From Pyrenula massariospora (taxonomy: Eukaryota > Ascomycota > Eurotiomycetes > Pyrenulales > Pyrenulaceae): 64,000 bases of DNA. Below are positions 29,671-42,122 of the stretch, in pieces; the first letter of the stretch is position 1, and every line of letters starts with the position of its first letter. Made by a program: the position numbers and the translations under genes. The notes beneath the pieces are model-generated. The model was not told the origin of the DNA and ran no database searches. It was given only the letters and a program-made list of their open reading frames with translations. The stretch lies in the NCBI GenBank assembly GCA_021030905.1, contig JAGFMI010000005.1, positions 682,001 to 746,000 on the forward strand, read 5' to 3'.

Positions 29671-31134
29671 TCATGCGGCAATGGGGCGTTTCTTTCGGGG
29701 ACTGCTATTAACTAAAGGCGAAGCAGTCCGACGAACACGGGGCAAAGTGGGCTTCAGTGTCTGGGATACGCCATTTGCCGAAGCTCGATTCGCTGTCAGA
29801 GTTGTCGAACTTAGAGGCTGTTGGTAAGGCTCTAGCCGCTGTCTTTGCTGGTTCCCATCATCGCTGTGGTAATCATCAGGTGCTGGACTTGTCGAATTCG
29901 TCAGCTGTCGAGCATTGTTGTCCGTGCAGCTTTGTTTTGCGATGGTTGTACTTTGAGCCGACTGCTCAGGAGAATTCTTCCGCTTGCTTGGTCTGTCGGC
30001 TGCATCCTTTGGGCGTGAATGTTGTATCACATGTTCGCTGGCCATCTTGGAAGAAAGACTCAAGGTGCTTTCTCCGCTTTTCTCCTCCCCACACCGTCGC
30101 TTACTTCGTTCGCTGCTCTTCTCTTCTGCATCCTCAATCCTTGGTCTTTTCATGGAAGAAGCTGTCGAATTTTGTCGATTTAGTTGTGATTTCCCAATTG
30201 CAGATTGTGCCGTGATCTTCGACGACAGGCTGACGGACGAAGGCGGTTTAGTAGGAGGTCTAACAATTGGACGAGCTGGCGCTCGAGTAGCTTCTACGGG
30301 TGAAAGTCGTGTTGTGATCGTCCCTTGACCTGTCATAGCTGCGCGCAGCCTATTTTCTCTCTCTGCAAGGTCTGCTGCATTATTACTTGGTGGGCCGGTT
30401 CTCAGGCTCCGATCTATCTGTGTTACCGTGTTTGCTGGTTTTGGTGGAAGAGGTCGAGCTTGAGCTTGCTGCTGCCGCTTGATTTGATCGACAAAACCGG
30501 GTGGTGCTTGAACAACAGTGGATGCTTTTCCAGTAAGCTTGTGACTTGGTGTCTTCATCTTCTTCGGATTGAAAACCGGGCCCTTTCTCCAAGTTGACAC
30601 GGCAGGCTTGGACTGGCGTTTTCCAGCATTAGGATCAGGGCGACCTCGACGTATTTCTGCAATGTTCTCTGCTCTTTCGGCTGACAGCTCGCTTAGCTCC
30701 GCTTTGAGGCTCTCGGCACTTCGAGCTGCGTCTTCTGCTGCCTTTTGTTTAATGTCATTGTATGTATACCACCAGCTCTCGCCAGGCGGTGGTTTCTGGA
30801 AATGTCGTTCCCAATCCTGAACATCTCTCTTAATAAGATCCATCCATTTCTCCTTAGTCTCTTCGATGAGGTCTGGGTCAGTTTCTTCGATTATTTTCTA
30901 CAAACGGTTAGCTAGGTGTTGGAAGCTCACGTTCAATGCTGTAACTTACCAGTTGTATTGGGTTCTCGATCTTCGCAATGATCGGCTTGATGAGCTTCGG
31001 TCGTAGCGCTCCAAAGTCGAATATATCTATCCTTGATTAGTAGATTCTTCAAGAAATACAGGTCGCATCCCCATACCTTTGCAATATCGTTGGGCTGCCC
31101 TTTGGGCCATGTCTAGCAGAGTTGGAGGAGCCAT
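29671..31134 (-). CDS. ela1: Elongin-A-like protein (RNA polymerase II SIII subunit A)
   Basis: Exons 31134-31077, 31026-30950 and 30897-29671; 453 aa. The first 150 residues match the elongin A domain: APPTLLDMAQRAAQRYC, then DIFDFGALRPKLIKPIIAKI, IIEETDPDLIEETKEKW and RDVQDWERHFQKPPPGESWW. The rest is Lys/Pro/Ser-rich and disordered. Elongin A pairs with elongin C through an N-terminal BC/F-box-like helix. In yeast Ela1-Elc1 acts with Cul3 as a ubiquitin ligase that removes stalled RNA polymerase II; in animals it also stimulates elongation. Introns of 50 and 52 bp have standard sites. Diverges from the THOC7 gene. Cullin ligases need NEDD8, the adjacent gene, but that closeness is probably chance. 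Confidence 0.87.
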
Positions 31135-31610
31135 ATTTGAAAAAGTTCAGAGCTATGCTATTATCGATGACAATTTCGAGGGATAAGAATTGTTCAACAT
31201 ATGTGAAGGTCTTATTGTTGGGCGAGTCAAATAGTCTCGGGTAGAACAAAGACAAGTCGATGTCCGTAGAACAAGCAATAGAAGAAAGGTTCAGACACAA
31301 CAGTCGCACAGAACAGAAACCATTGTATGAAACATTGAAGATTGTCTTAGGATCCAATCTAAAGTCCGCAATTCACTCGTGTAGGCCATTGTTCGTAATG
31401 TCTGGTTCAACACGACTCACCGTCATATGCAACCAATAGCTGCCAGGGTACGCCGGGCTGCGGAAACTCCCGCAAGATCTTCTAACTGTTGCTGGACTAG
31501 CCTCATTCTCTTGCGTCTTCACACCATTCTCAAGGTATTATGTACCACGTTATAAGCATTTTAATGAGATCATACACCGTACAAAAGATTTCCAGGCTTG
31601 GCTCGACAGA
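31135..31610. promoter_or_regulatory. Divergent promoter elongin A/THOC7
   Basis: 476 bp between two start codons; no specific sites assigned. Confidence 0.45.
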
Positions 31611-32694
31611 ATGACTAAACTTGAGCTTCTTGACCAAGCTGACGAAGGTAAGACGTCTAAAATAGGTCAATTCAAAATGTTAATTGACAAGCACCCCAGA
31701 TCTTCTGCATAAATCTCGACTCCTCAACGTTGAAGAAAAGCCTTTTAAGCGAATAACGAAGAGACTACTCGGTGAACAATCTTGGATCTCAAAAGTCAAC
31801 GCCAGAACAAACCGTACCGAGAATTCCGACCCTGAGGAAAGTGCGGCATCCCTAAGCAAAGACCGCGACGCATTTCGCGACGACGTGATCCTCGACTTTG
31901 CGGCTTTTGAGAGCAGCATAGCCCGGATCCAGTTCTTACGAACTAGTAACGAGAAGGAACGGGAGCGCTACGCGGCGGAGAAGCTGCGGATACAAGCGAC
32001 TGCGCAGGATGTGAGGGACAATACCTCGAGATTACGGGTGCAGCTTGAGGAAGCGCAGCAGACGCTCGCAATCCGGAAAGGCTACGATGAGCTAGCGGAA
32101 AAGATCACGAGTAACTCCGCACTTAAGCCGAGGGATGAACAGGAAGTCAATTTGGAGAAGCTGCGGGGTGAGATCGAGGAGCTCGAGCGAGAGTCCAGAG
32201 ATTATGCGCAGACGTGGTCGGAACGAAGGGCACAGTTTGGGCGAATCATGGAGGAGGGCTTGCAATTGAGAAGGCTGATACGAGACGAGAAAGAAGAAGC
32301 CGAGAGACGCGAGGGCATGGAAGAAGGTGACGACGGCGAGGAATCGAGAGGAAGAGGCTCAAATGCTGGCACGCCTAAGCCAGATGGTGGATTAACCCCT
32401 TTACATCCTTCACAACAGGGTAGTGGAGCTTTAACGCCAAGACTCTCTGGTCAAGACCAAACGGTAAATGGAAGAGGCATCTCGCCGCTTCGCCAGGAGG
32501 TGTTGAGGACGGAAGCGCCAACACCTGTGCCAGAGGCTGTAGACGCGGATATGGCCGATGAAGGGGAAGTTGACGAATCAATGCCGGACCCATCGGACCA
32601 GCGAAATAGAGAGCCGGACGATCCTCAAGACGCTGCCACAAATCATGATAGAGCGAAAGAACAATCGCAGAACGAACAGATGGATACTACTTGA
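31611..32694 (+). CDS. THO complex subunit 7
   Basis: Exons 31611-31647 and 31700-32694; 343 aa. Removing the 52 bp intron gives the family start MTKLELLDQADED followed by LLHKSRLLNVEEKPFKRITK. Residues 80-240 form a long coiled coil (FAAFESSIARIQFL, ERERYAAEKLRIQ, LEKLRGEIEELERES). The last 100 residues are acidic and disordered. THO couples transcription to mRNA export and limits R-loops; THOC7 pairs with THOC5 through the coiled coil. Acts in the nucleus. Convergent with tubulin cofactor A. Confidence 0.9.
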
Positions 32695-32916
32695 TACTGA
32701 CAGTTGCCATGAAGGATAAATTAACATTTTCGAGCTTCTTCTTTCCGGATCTTTCCGTCAAGCTTGTATTTTTACCATGCTAGGCGTAGATGTTTGATTT
32801 TCCACGCGTCAAAGCCTTCTAGAATTGACTCGGCTCATCGAAATTGACCATGGCGCAACTCCCGGATCAGTGAGGGTCCAGCCCTACACGCACTACGAAG
32901 CGCTTGCTTGCAATCC

Positions 32917-33458
32917 TCAAGGATTCTCAACCTCCGCGAGCGCCTCCTTAGCCTTAGATACCTCACCTTCGTTTCCACCAGCATCCTAAATGACCTTGCT
33001 TTAGCATTATATCAAAATCACCGAAATAAGACGTACCAAAAGGCCCTGCAGGTTCTCCTTCGCCGTTTGTATTCTGCTTTTCAAGCCAGGGAAGACTGCC
33101 TTGGTCTCCTCTACTACCCGTTTCTTTGACGCAGCGTAAGCCATCAGGCCGCCACACCAAGGATGCCAACGACGATAATTTTGAAAAGAATGAGACTGAC
33201 AGACGTAGCCAGGCAGGCGGTGAAGCCCAACGAGGAAAACGGCAAAGCAAATCAAAGAATTATGATAGGTCTCACCTCTTGCTTCAACTGGAACTCTCGA
33301 TTCTCACCGTCATCCTCTCCCGAGGGGACGCCGTCAGCGGCTTCCAGCTTCTTCACCCGTTCCTCTTGCTGCTTCAACTCTTTGTGGTAAGAAGCCTCTT
33401 CCTTTACGAGGCGCTTCAGCGAGGATGTCGCAATGGAAAGCTGGGACGGGGCAGGCAT
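32917..33458 (-). CDS. Tubulin-binding cofactor A (Rbl2)
   Basis: Exons 33458-33276, 33123-33037 and 32985-32917; 112 aa, the usual size. Sequence starts MPAPSQLSIATSSLKRLVKE with EEASYHKELKQQEERVKKLE and continues ETKAVFPGLKSRIQTAKENL. The product is a three-helix bundle that holds beta-tubulin after folding and buffers free beta-tubulin. Intron 1 is 152 bp and intron 2 51 bp. The exon 2 start (KRVVEETKAVF) is the best fit to the family, with acceptor TCAAAG. Cytosolic. Upstream gene on the same strand is malic enzyme. Confidence 0.88.
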
Positions 33459-34251
33459 TTTGGTGTAAATTTGGAAGTGGAATTTTGCCTATTCGGGAAT
33501 TTTACTCAGTATTACCGGAAGCGAGATTTATGCTTTTGTTTAACCCAAGGAGCTTTTGGTGACAAAAGTCCTTTCTTTCACCAACAGGCAGATGTCAAAT
33601 GTTTTGGATGTCCGTATCGAGTTAGCTCCCTACTTGACACGGAAACGCATAACGCCTTGCGAGGTCCAATGAGAAAAATCCCATCAAATGACCTAGCTTT
33701 TCCGAAATTGTAGTAGATCGAGGATGGACACACAAGAACCTAAGCGGGTCTTTTATGCAGCTTGTTCTTCTCTCGTGATTGTTTTTCGGCGAGATTATTT
33801 TCGCCCCCTTTTTTAGAACCTCCTCCGAGACAATGAGAAGAGATGCTAGGAAAACGAAAGGTAAGCTAGCTAAAGAGTGTGAATCTTAGGGAAGGGGTAG
33901 CCAAACTGAGGAAGTGAAGGCGTAAATCGAGAGCAAAGCTACTGTCGAGGCCGATCACGGGAAAGTGACTCTGGACCGAAATAACAATAATGTTATTTAT
34001 GTGGTTGAGCACAAGCTTCTCTATATCGCGAGTCCTACCCAAAACTCTCGAGAGGTATCAATCTAATCACAAGGTCAAATATAAATCCCATCTCCAGTCA
34101 ACTTCCACACCGAGTCAGAACAGCGAACATATAGACCGCTGAAGGAGAAACTTGTGTCCAACGCGTGTCGCCAGCATCTTTTATGGTTTCCAGTACCCAA
34201 AGCGAAGACAGAGACATGGGAAATGAGGTCAGGCAAATTTTCACCCAATCC
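33459..34251. other. Intergenic region between malic enzyme and cofactor A (both minus)
   Basis: 793 bp holding the cofactor A promoter and the 3' end of the malic enzyme gene. No further gene recognised. Confidence 0.55.
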
Positions 34252-36292
34252 TTACAGCTTCAGTCCGTTCTTCTCTTCCAACTTTGCCTCTGTCGTCGTC
34301 CTCGATGTTTTGGAACTATCTCTCATAGCAGCCGCAAGCTCTGCGACCTCTGCCTCAAGCTTGTTCACCTCTTTGTAAGGATCGTACATCTTTCCCCTAA
34401 TCCAGCTTTCTAGTGTGGCATCGTCCATGTTCCTTAGCTGCGGCAGCCGATCGACATTATCCTGTTGTGCAGCTCGGATCACACAACGCGAGACAATGAC
34501 ACTTACGTCACGGATGCGGTTAATGTCAGGGTAAAGGAGGCCACGCTCTATTTCATCAGCAGTGAGAGCCTTGGAGAGAGCGTCGCCTGACGCATAGATC
34601 ATGCCTTGGGTAACTTTGATGGATTTAGACAGGATGGTGCCAAGGCCGATGCTTGGGAAGACGTAGACGTTGTTACCCTGACCAGGGTAGTAGGTGCGAG
34701 TTTCGTTGGAGGAGTTGGTGTAGGTGTAGGGCTGGAAGGGAGAGCCTGAGGCGAACAAAGCCCGTCCATCGGTGCAGCGAATGGCGTCTTCAAATGTGCA
34801 TTCAGAGTTTGCGATGGGGTTGGAGAGGGGGAAAATGATGGGGAGCGTATTCCATTTGCCCATTTTGGTCATCATGGAGTGCGTGAAGGCACCTCCAATG
34901 GTGGAGAGACCCATAAGAATAGTGGGCTTGACGTGATCGACAACTTCTTCGAGTGCTTTGAACTGTTTGCCCGCATTATCGGTGCGGGAGAAGTAGATTT
35001 TATGCTCGGCCAGCTTGTCACCGCGATCCGATGTAACGAGTCCCTTAGTATCAACAAGGTAGAAGCAGGAACGAGCCTCGTCTTCCGTGAGGCCTTGGTT
35101 CATAAAGTATTGAACGATTTGGCGGGCAACCCCGACGCCGGCAGAACCTGCGCCGAGGAAAACGGCACGGTGGTCCCTTGGATGGATGCCAGAGCGTTCT
35201 ACGGCGTTCTTGACGCCGCCAAGTACGACAGCGCCTGTCCCTTGGATATCGTCGTTGAACATAGTGTAAGTGTCTTGGTATCGCTCAAGCGAAGGGAAAG
35301 GGTTCTTGAAGTCTTCAAATTGAACGACGATGCTTTCTCATGTTAGCCTTGTTAGCAGGAACACGGCAGTCACTTACGCCGGCCACCGCTCTTTAAGGGC
35401 TGCCATAAGCTCGTCGAGGAACTCCTGTTCTTGTTGTGGAGTGACCTTCTCTGTCCGGCTACCCATATACAAGGGATCTTCTCGGAAAGCTTTGTTGCTG
35501 GTTCCAAGGTCCAAAGTGAGTGGTAGCGTAGCTTCAGGCCTTATGCCGGCGCATCCTGTATAGAGTGCCAATTTTCCTATGGGAATCCCCATGCCGTTGA
35601 TGCCCAGATCACCCAACCCGAGGATACGAGACCCGTCCGTTACCACAGAAATCTCAACCTCATTCTGAGGCCAGTGGCGGATAATGGCAGATAAGTGACC
35701 TCTGTCTTCGTAGCTGAGGTACATGCCTTCGGGTTGGTGATAGATCTCCGACCACCTTTGGCAAGCTTCGCCAACCACAGGTGTGTATACCAGAGGAGTC
35801 AACTCCCGGAAGTTTTCAATGAGCAACCTATAGAAAAGGTGTACATTGTTTCTCCGCAGTGTGCTCAGATACAGAAACTTCTCAATGTTCGTTGACTTGG
35901 AAGCCAATTGAGCCAGACACCTTTTCTTCTGCACCTCATAGGACTCGACTCGAGGGGGAGTTAGGCCGTAGGTGCGTAGATACTTTCGGACGGCTGTGCC
36001 ATGAGCGGTATCGTAATGCGCATTTCTATCAAGTTAGCACAGGAACTGCCATCTGATACGCCCTGGGAGATGCAAGGAGGGCTCACAACGGTAGCGAGGG
36101 TTCTGGGACTGTGGGCGCTGCATTGGAGCTCCGGCGCCTGGACTCTTTGGAGATGATGCTACCCATGTTGGAGCTCTGAGGTGTCGACGAGAGATGAGAC
36201 GACGAGATAGCAGAGGAAGACATAGCTACAGCCCGGGAACAGCTATTTAAAGCGGCCCCTGGGGCAGCGGAAACAGTCAATCGCGAGAGCAT
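34252..36292 (-). CDS. NAD-dependent malic enzyme, probably mitochondrial
   Basis: Exons 36292-36087, 36025-35378 and 35332-34252; 644 aa. Oxidatively decarboxylates malate to pyruvate, reducing NAD(P). Motifs: YTPVVGEAC near 145 with catalytic Tyr, the metal and substrate block VVTDGSRILGLGDLGINGMG, FNDDIQGTGAVVLGGV near 310, and the nucleotide fold FLGAGSAGVGVA near 347; later STIGGAFTHSMM. The first 45 residues are Ser/Arg/Ala-rich with few acidic residues (MLSRLTVSAAPGAALNSCSR), fitting a mitochondrial presequence. Introns of 61 and 45 bp. Diverges from the HAM1-like gene across 1.1 kb. Confidence 0.94.
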
Positions 36293-37369
36293 GCGAGGCG
36301 AGCGTCGTTTGATCTCCGACGCTGCGTCTCACGGATTGAAATGAAGGCTCCGCAGAAAAACTTTTCGGGCGATTTCGGAGACATAGGAACGGGATGGCTT
36401 GAAAGGGACTGACGCATGGCTCAACGACAAAGCTTCAAATATCAGGACCTACCTCCTCCCGCACCCTCGACATCCGCCACTGACCTGGAGTCGAGATAAT
36501 CTTGCAGCTCTCCTCCGACAATCAGTGCCCGGGGAATGCCCCACGTCAGCAAGAGGATGCCCGCCATCCGGACAATTCAGGAGCTGAAATACTCCCCGTC
36601 AGATCTCGTGCTCCGAGAACAGCCCACGCTCGAGAATTTTAGACGCGTGTCAGGAACCCCAGAAACGGAGACCGGGCTCTAAGCTCCGAACGCATGCAAG
36701 CGTTGCTTGACTCCGGCGACTTCAGCGGTGGGCCTCTGGTCCCTGTCGGTGTCGTTAACGACTCGTCAACGGCTCCATCCTAGAGAAGCTCACCCCTGCT
36801 GCGGCTGCACTCCGGCGACTGTTTGGGCTTAGGCTTTAGGTGGAAGCATCCGAAACGCCGCGTGATTTGCTCTGGAATTCTGGATGGAGGTTGATGTTCA
36901 TATGTAAGCTACGAAAAGGCTCTTGATAAGATTGCCATTGATAGGTAATGGTGCATCATCAGAAAAGTCCTATCTTCCTCCTCGCGCGTCTCGTCCAAGA
37001 ATGACCCTGCGTAGCGTAGGCAGAGCTCCCGTCGTTGCGTCTCCAGCGAGCTTCCCCCGCTCTGTGATGCCTCGCAGGAGCCAATTCGTGCGAAGCTTCT
37101 GTCGAAAAATCCTAGATGTACCGCATCCAAAGACGTAATTACAGGGATGAAGCTCTGATGATGGTAACAACACGTGTCTAACGACGCTTCACATGCGTCC
37201 CAGCGAATGTTGTGTCACGTGACGTGCAGCATTCCCCGCTAGCTCGAAATTACATCAGAGGCCTTCCAATGCTCTGCCTGCGCCATGCACGGCATTCAGC
37301 CAATACCACAACCACGTCAACTACCTGCGAGACCTCGAATGTGTAGACGCTCTCTGTAGATCTCTCGCC
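36293..37369. promoter_or_regulatory. Divergent promoter malic enzyme/HAM1-like gene with two E-boxes
   Basis: 1.1 kb. Two palindromic E-boxes lie near the HAM1-like start: ACACGTGT (37170-37177) and GTCACGTGAC (37214-37223), 44 bp apart. The first is the same octamer as in the pyrG/vac7 promoter. bHLH factors recognise CACGTG; binding here is inference. Confidence 0.5.
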
Positions 37370-39637
37370 ATGTCGTCCTGTTGCGGGTACCGGAAGAAAG
37401 GCCGAGATACAGAGCCCCTTTTACCTCGATATGAAGACGAGACAGACTTGCAGCGAAAGCTGCACCAAAAGCTACACACTTACCAAATGCTGAGGGCTAT
37501 GTACAATGGATATATGCCCACAACAGAGCAGACCGTTATCAATCTTCGCACACTCCTCGCTGCCGACGCTCTCAATCCTAATAAGCCTGATCTTAGCGAC
37601 TCAGGGAAGCGCCTGCTACGCCATACCAGAGACTTCCTGCGACAGCTTATTGAATTGGTTCGCAAAAAGAATGATCAGAACCAGCTGCAAGAGCTCCTGT
37701 GGTGTCTGACAAAATCACGGCTGTCGGTTGATACAGCCGACCTTTCCCACCAGGCGTCGCAGATTACTGTCAAAGCCGATGCTTCTGCGGGTGAGGGTAT
37801 TCCCCATCTCTGAAGTACTAGCACTAATTGTAACGTAGCTTCGGAAAGCCTACGCACAATTGGGGGTCTTCTATTGACCAACTCTGACTTTAGGTTGTTC
37901 GTCGACGATCTGGGAACGGTTGGGCGGCAAGTGCTTGCAGATACGGCAGCTACACTCTCGGGAACTGCAGCATCAGCAGCAAAAGAGCTTGAACCTAGCG
38001 AAGACGAGACAAAAGCTCTGTCTGGACCCGGAGCTGATGATGGTGCTCCACCGACTGGCCAGGAGTTGGAACAAGAAGTGAAAGAAGTCTCCACAATTGT
38101 TGGTGCTGGTGCCGTGCAGACTGGACAAGATGCTCTTGCGTCTGCCCAGGAGAAACTTTCAGGAAGGCAGAAGCAGGCTCTGATCCATAGGCTCAAGAGA
38201 ATGGTTCTTGGGTTGAGGAACAGGACTGATTACGCAGACTCCGTATCTGTTTTGTCACGTCTGCTTCAAAGATATACGTTGGCCTATTCGCGTGCAATGG
38301 ATTCGACTATCACTGCAGCGAAGGAGGATGTGAACACCAACCCGGCGCTAGATGAGGCGGTGCGAAACTTTTGGCTACTTATCAGCTCCTTTGGAGACCG
38401 TGCTCAGTGGGAAAAGCTGGAGCAATACTTTGAAAAAGTTGTCCAGCACTCAAAATCTGACCCCCATTTTGAGACTCTCATGGTTGAACTCGGAAATGCT
38501 GTCCAACAACTTCTTACCGATCCAGACTTCTTTGACTCTATGGATGAACGGACGGAAGAGCTTAGGGACAGGGTAAAAGGATTTGGGGGCCAGTCTGGGC
38601 TGCGGGCAGACCTAGATAATCTTTTACGCCAGGGCCAAGTTACTTTGCGCAGCGTAATTGAGGATCAAGATATCGCTCGGCTGGTCAGAACGATCCGCAA
38701 AATTTTTGACATTCTGACCCCAAAAGGTACTACCATAAACCCTGAACTGATGACGGATAGCTTGCACATATTCCTTCCCCTCTTGATTCGAAGTATTCAG
38801 TATCTACCTATACCTCGATTAGAAGTATCAGTCCCAGAAATGGACCTTCTGATCGAGAATCTGGTTTTGGAGCCTGGACGGACTGTGAATGCGACATCTT
38901 TTCTGCCTTATCGCATGCTTGTGACCACACGGAACGATCTTGAAATCCGCAAGGCACACTCCAAGAAGACGACTTCCCATGTCAAATCACTCGTCACTAT
39001 ATCTGTGTCTGGATTATCGGTTTGCGCCAATGACTTGGGTTTCTGGATCCGAGCCCATTCAGGACTCTTCTTTCGGTTTGCTGATGAAGGCATTGCGAGC
39101 TTCGCCCTTGACGAGCGGGGCATAGACGTGTCTCTCGACCTCGAGATTGCTAAAGAAAAGTTAGAAGAAATGCTCACCCTACGTGCTGTCAGAGTACACA
39201 TTCACAAACTCGACTATACACTACACCGCAGCAAGCTATCGTGGCTAGGATGGCTCGTGAAACCGTTCCTCAAACATCTGATCCGAAGGTCATTGGAGAA
39301 AACAATAGCTGAGAGTATCGCTGATTTTCTCCACGCTGCGAATCGGGAACTCATTTTTGCACGGGAACGTCTTCGTGCCACTCGAATTGCAGATCCTCAA
39401 GATGTCACGACTTTTGTGAAAGCTGTCTTCTCCCGTCTAACGCCAGAGGATGATCCGGATATTTACACGAGGATTGGTGTTGATGCACCTAAAGCGGGCA
39501 TGTTCAAAGGAATATACACCCCAGGCAGCATCGTAAAGGTATGGCATCGTGAAGCTGAAAGAGCCGATGAAGCAGCCGACATTGGTGAAGCGGCTGGAGG
39601 AACCTGGCAAAATCCAATATTCGACATTCCGATTTGA
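37370..39637 (+). CDS. HAM1-like (N- and C-terminal domain) fungal protein
   Basis: Exons 37370-37790 and 37839-39637; 739 aa. N-terminal block MSSCCGYRKKGRDTEPLLPR, RKLHQKLHTYQMLRAMYNGY and PTTEQTVINLRTLLAAD is the HAM1-N signature. After a variable acidic linker, a long all-helical region leads into the HAM1-C part (MDLLIENLVLEPGRTVNATS, GLSVCANDLGFWIRAHSG). That part looks like a lipid-binding beta-rich fold related to BPI/SMP-like domains. The N-terminal Cys pair could be lipid-modified (inference). Related proteins are linked to hyphal fusion in some fungi, but the biochemical role is unknown. The 48 bp intron restores ASAASESLRTIGGLLL. Confidence 0.8.
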
Positions 39638-42122
39638 ATCTCATGACAGACTCGATTGGCGATCCCACAATGTATTTGCGGGGTGGGAATTTGATCTAAC
39701 AATATATTTATACAAGCACCGATCATTCTCCATCATCTTCTCACATTTCTTGCGACGACATACAGGCGAACTCAATCAAGCTAAATTCGCATCCAGCCGG
39801 TGATCGGGTGACCGAGGCACCTCTCTAATATGTGTCTTTTCAGAGTTAGCTCTGGTCAGCAAACACAACGTTATGTTGTTACTGCGTGACATAACATCGA
39901 TCATTATTTATACCTACAGGCTGCACGTACTCCGCTCTGGTTCAATAACGGCTTTCGCAGGACCCCGTGTCAAAAGGAACTCTTGGAAGCCTCTCTACGT
40001 GCTTCTTGGCCCGTTTCCTGCGGATGGTGAACAGGCTCAAAAATCTCATAGCTTGCCTTTACGTTCACCACTGTGAGTCACGGGGCTCTCCTGCCGGTTT
40101 TGTTAGATATCAAGCTCTCTCTCAACATTCTGGCGGAATTGGACTCATGCCTTCCGTACCACTCCCAAAGTAAGACTTCGGGTCGACTAGGGCTTGCTCA
40201 CTGGTCGATACCAGCCGCGTCCCTGTTATCGTCCGTCAATGGAGTGCTTGAAAACCATCTAGCATGTGACAAACATTCTCAAAAGGTCGGCGATTATGTC
40301 TGCGATTTCTATTTGGAGCTCATAGAGATCCAAACACCCAATCTTTTGCTCTGCTCAGCACTGTTATCAAGGCTCGTGATCGTGCCCAAACCTATCCCAA
40401 AGCACATGCACATGATTGCGAGATTCGTGTTACTAGCGTCTTCTTCCACCAAGCAACGCGGCTAAATAATATCCTGTGAAACCCTTTGAGCCGCTTTGCT
40501 GCAGCCAGCTAGGGCCGGTGGCGTTGTACTGTATCTCAAACACGCTATCTGTATGCAGCTGCACTTCAGGGTATTCACTTGAGTGATCTGTCAAAGAACG
40601 GCTATTCGCCTACATCATTGTCCCCAACGTCCGTGTCTCACTTCGATGGGTTCTTTCAAAATATCTCTGAAAAATTGTCCTATGAAATTCGTGGCTGCAG
40701 CCAGGTCTTGTGGTCAATTCACTGCTCATGGGCTAGCTCGATTACTCAGGAGCAAACGCACACTACCGTGCTAGTTCTTCGATCTGATAGAACGAAGCGG
40801 AAATATGACAGAGTCGAGACTCACTCAATGTGGGTCCAATTTTTGCATTCATTGAATCCAAGATCGCATCCGCTTTGTGTACACAAGGGTTGGTTGCGCT
40901 ACCGAAGTGCTGGTATCACAAATATTCATTTCCACCTTCGTAAATCCAAAGTCGACCTTCAGCTGGCTCAAGGCAATGCGTCGCTCAAAATCATACCGAA
41001 CAACAAGGTCTGGTGTTATAATAGATATCTGTTCCGTTCAATCTGAATCAGTGGGCTTGCGACCTTTAACATGCCAATATGCTCTTCGATGCTTGTTGCA
41101 AGTGCGTGCGGCTTCGCACAGCGGCCAGCATCAATGCACGGTGCATGTGATGTGTATGTTGCCGTACCTGCATTTCTATGCCCAGTGTTCCACAGGTGCT
41201 TCTGAGTAAATCATTTAAGAAGTGCCTGACCTAACCCTCCTTCTCTTAATGTCTTATCCTTGTGTAGTATCACTGCCTTTTGACGAGATGTCTTCGATTC
41301 AGCTACCTGCAATGACGCTTCCGCTTGGAGTTGATTGATGACAGATCCAAGTACCGACACCAGATGAGCCAATGTTCCGCGAGCTGCTTGTAGCCTTTGT
41401 CATGAATGCGGCCGTTGATTTTAAAATCTATCCTATGCGTCACACATATGTCCTCGATTCCGCTCTGGGCTGCTCTCTTTATTTCATTTGTCCTCCACAC
41501 CAAACATACCCAACGCCATGCTTTTGTGGGACATGAGATTGTGGAGATGAATAACGTTCAGGGACATCATTCATCAAACGCTTGTAAACTTTCTATCTCA
41601 AGCATTCTGCTCATCCCGGCGCCACCGTTGAACGCCGCTGTTGTAGCGCTCGGTTCAATGTCCACAATCAGCAGAAAACGGCCTGTAATTTACTCTCCGG
41701 GCCTGCCATGGTGTCTTTTCCTTGTTCCAAATATCTTTGGCAGTCTAGGTTGCCCCTTTCTTCTTGTTGTGTGCTTCCTTAGGCTGCCCACTGCCGACGG
41801 GTAGGCTACATTGACTTCCATTCCGTGATTTTGCTGACTGACAGCATCCCGGTTACGGTTTGGTCTCGAAGCATCTGAGCGAAAGATGGTAGTAGTCGGC
41901 ATCAGAAGGTCATGTGGGTCTGTGACCTTCCAGCTGAGACCTGCCGCTTCGCTTGAGCCCGTAAGCCACGCCTAAAGTGCCTTTGTCAGGCGTTGTACGG
42001 TCTTAAAGACCTTTAAGAAGGGTCTACTCTCTTTTGCTGATTATTTTTTTCTACGTCTGTGGCCGCGGTTGCTCTTGCTTTCCTTCACTTTGTTCTCTCA
42101 TTACTAACCCTAGGACGCCGGA
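39638..42122. other. 2.5 kb gene-poor stretch
   Basis: No recognisable gene on either strand. The longest frame (40,579-41,046) has no ATG and no family likeness. Near the right end are an inverted repeat GAAGGTCA/TGACCTTC (41905-41912, 41923-41930) and overlapping palindromes GGTCTTAAAGACC and CTTAAAGACCTTTAAG (about 41999-42016), 100-220 bp before the next gene, which may be regulatory. Confidence 0.5.

Noticed and set aside
40579-41046. 155-codon plus frame in the gene-poor gap
   Set aside because: No ATG at its start, no recognisable domain, and no splice sites that extend it sensibly.
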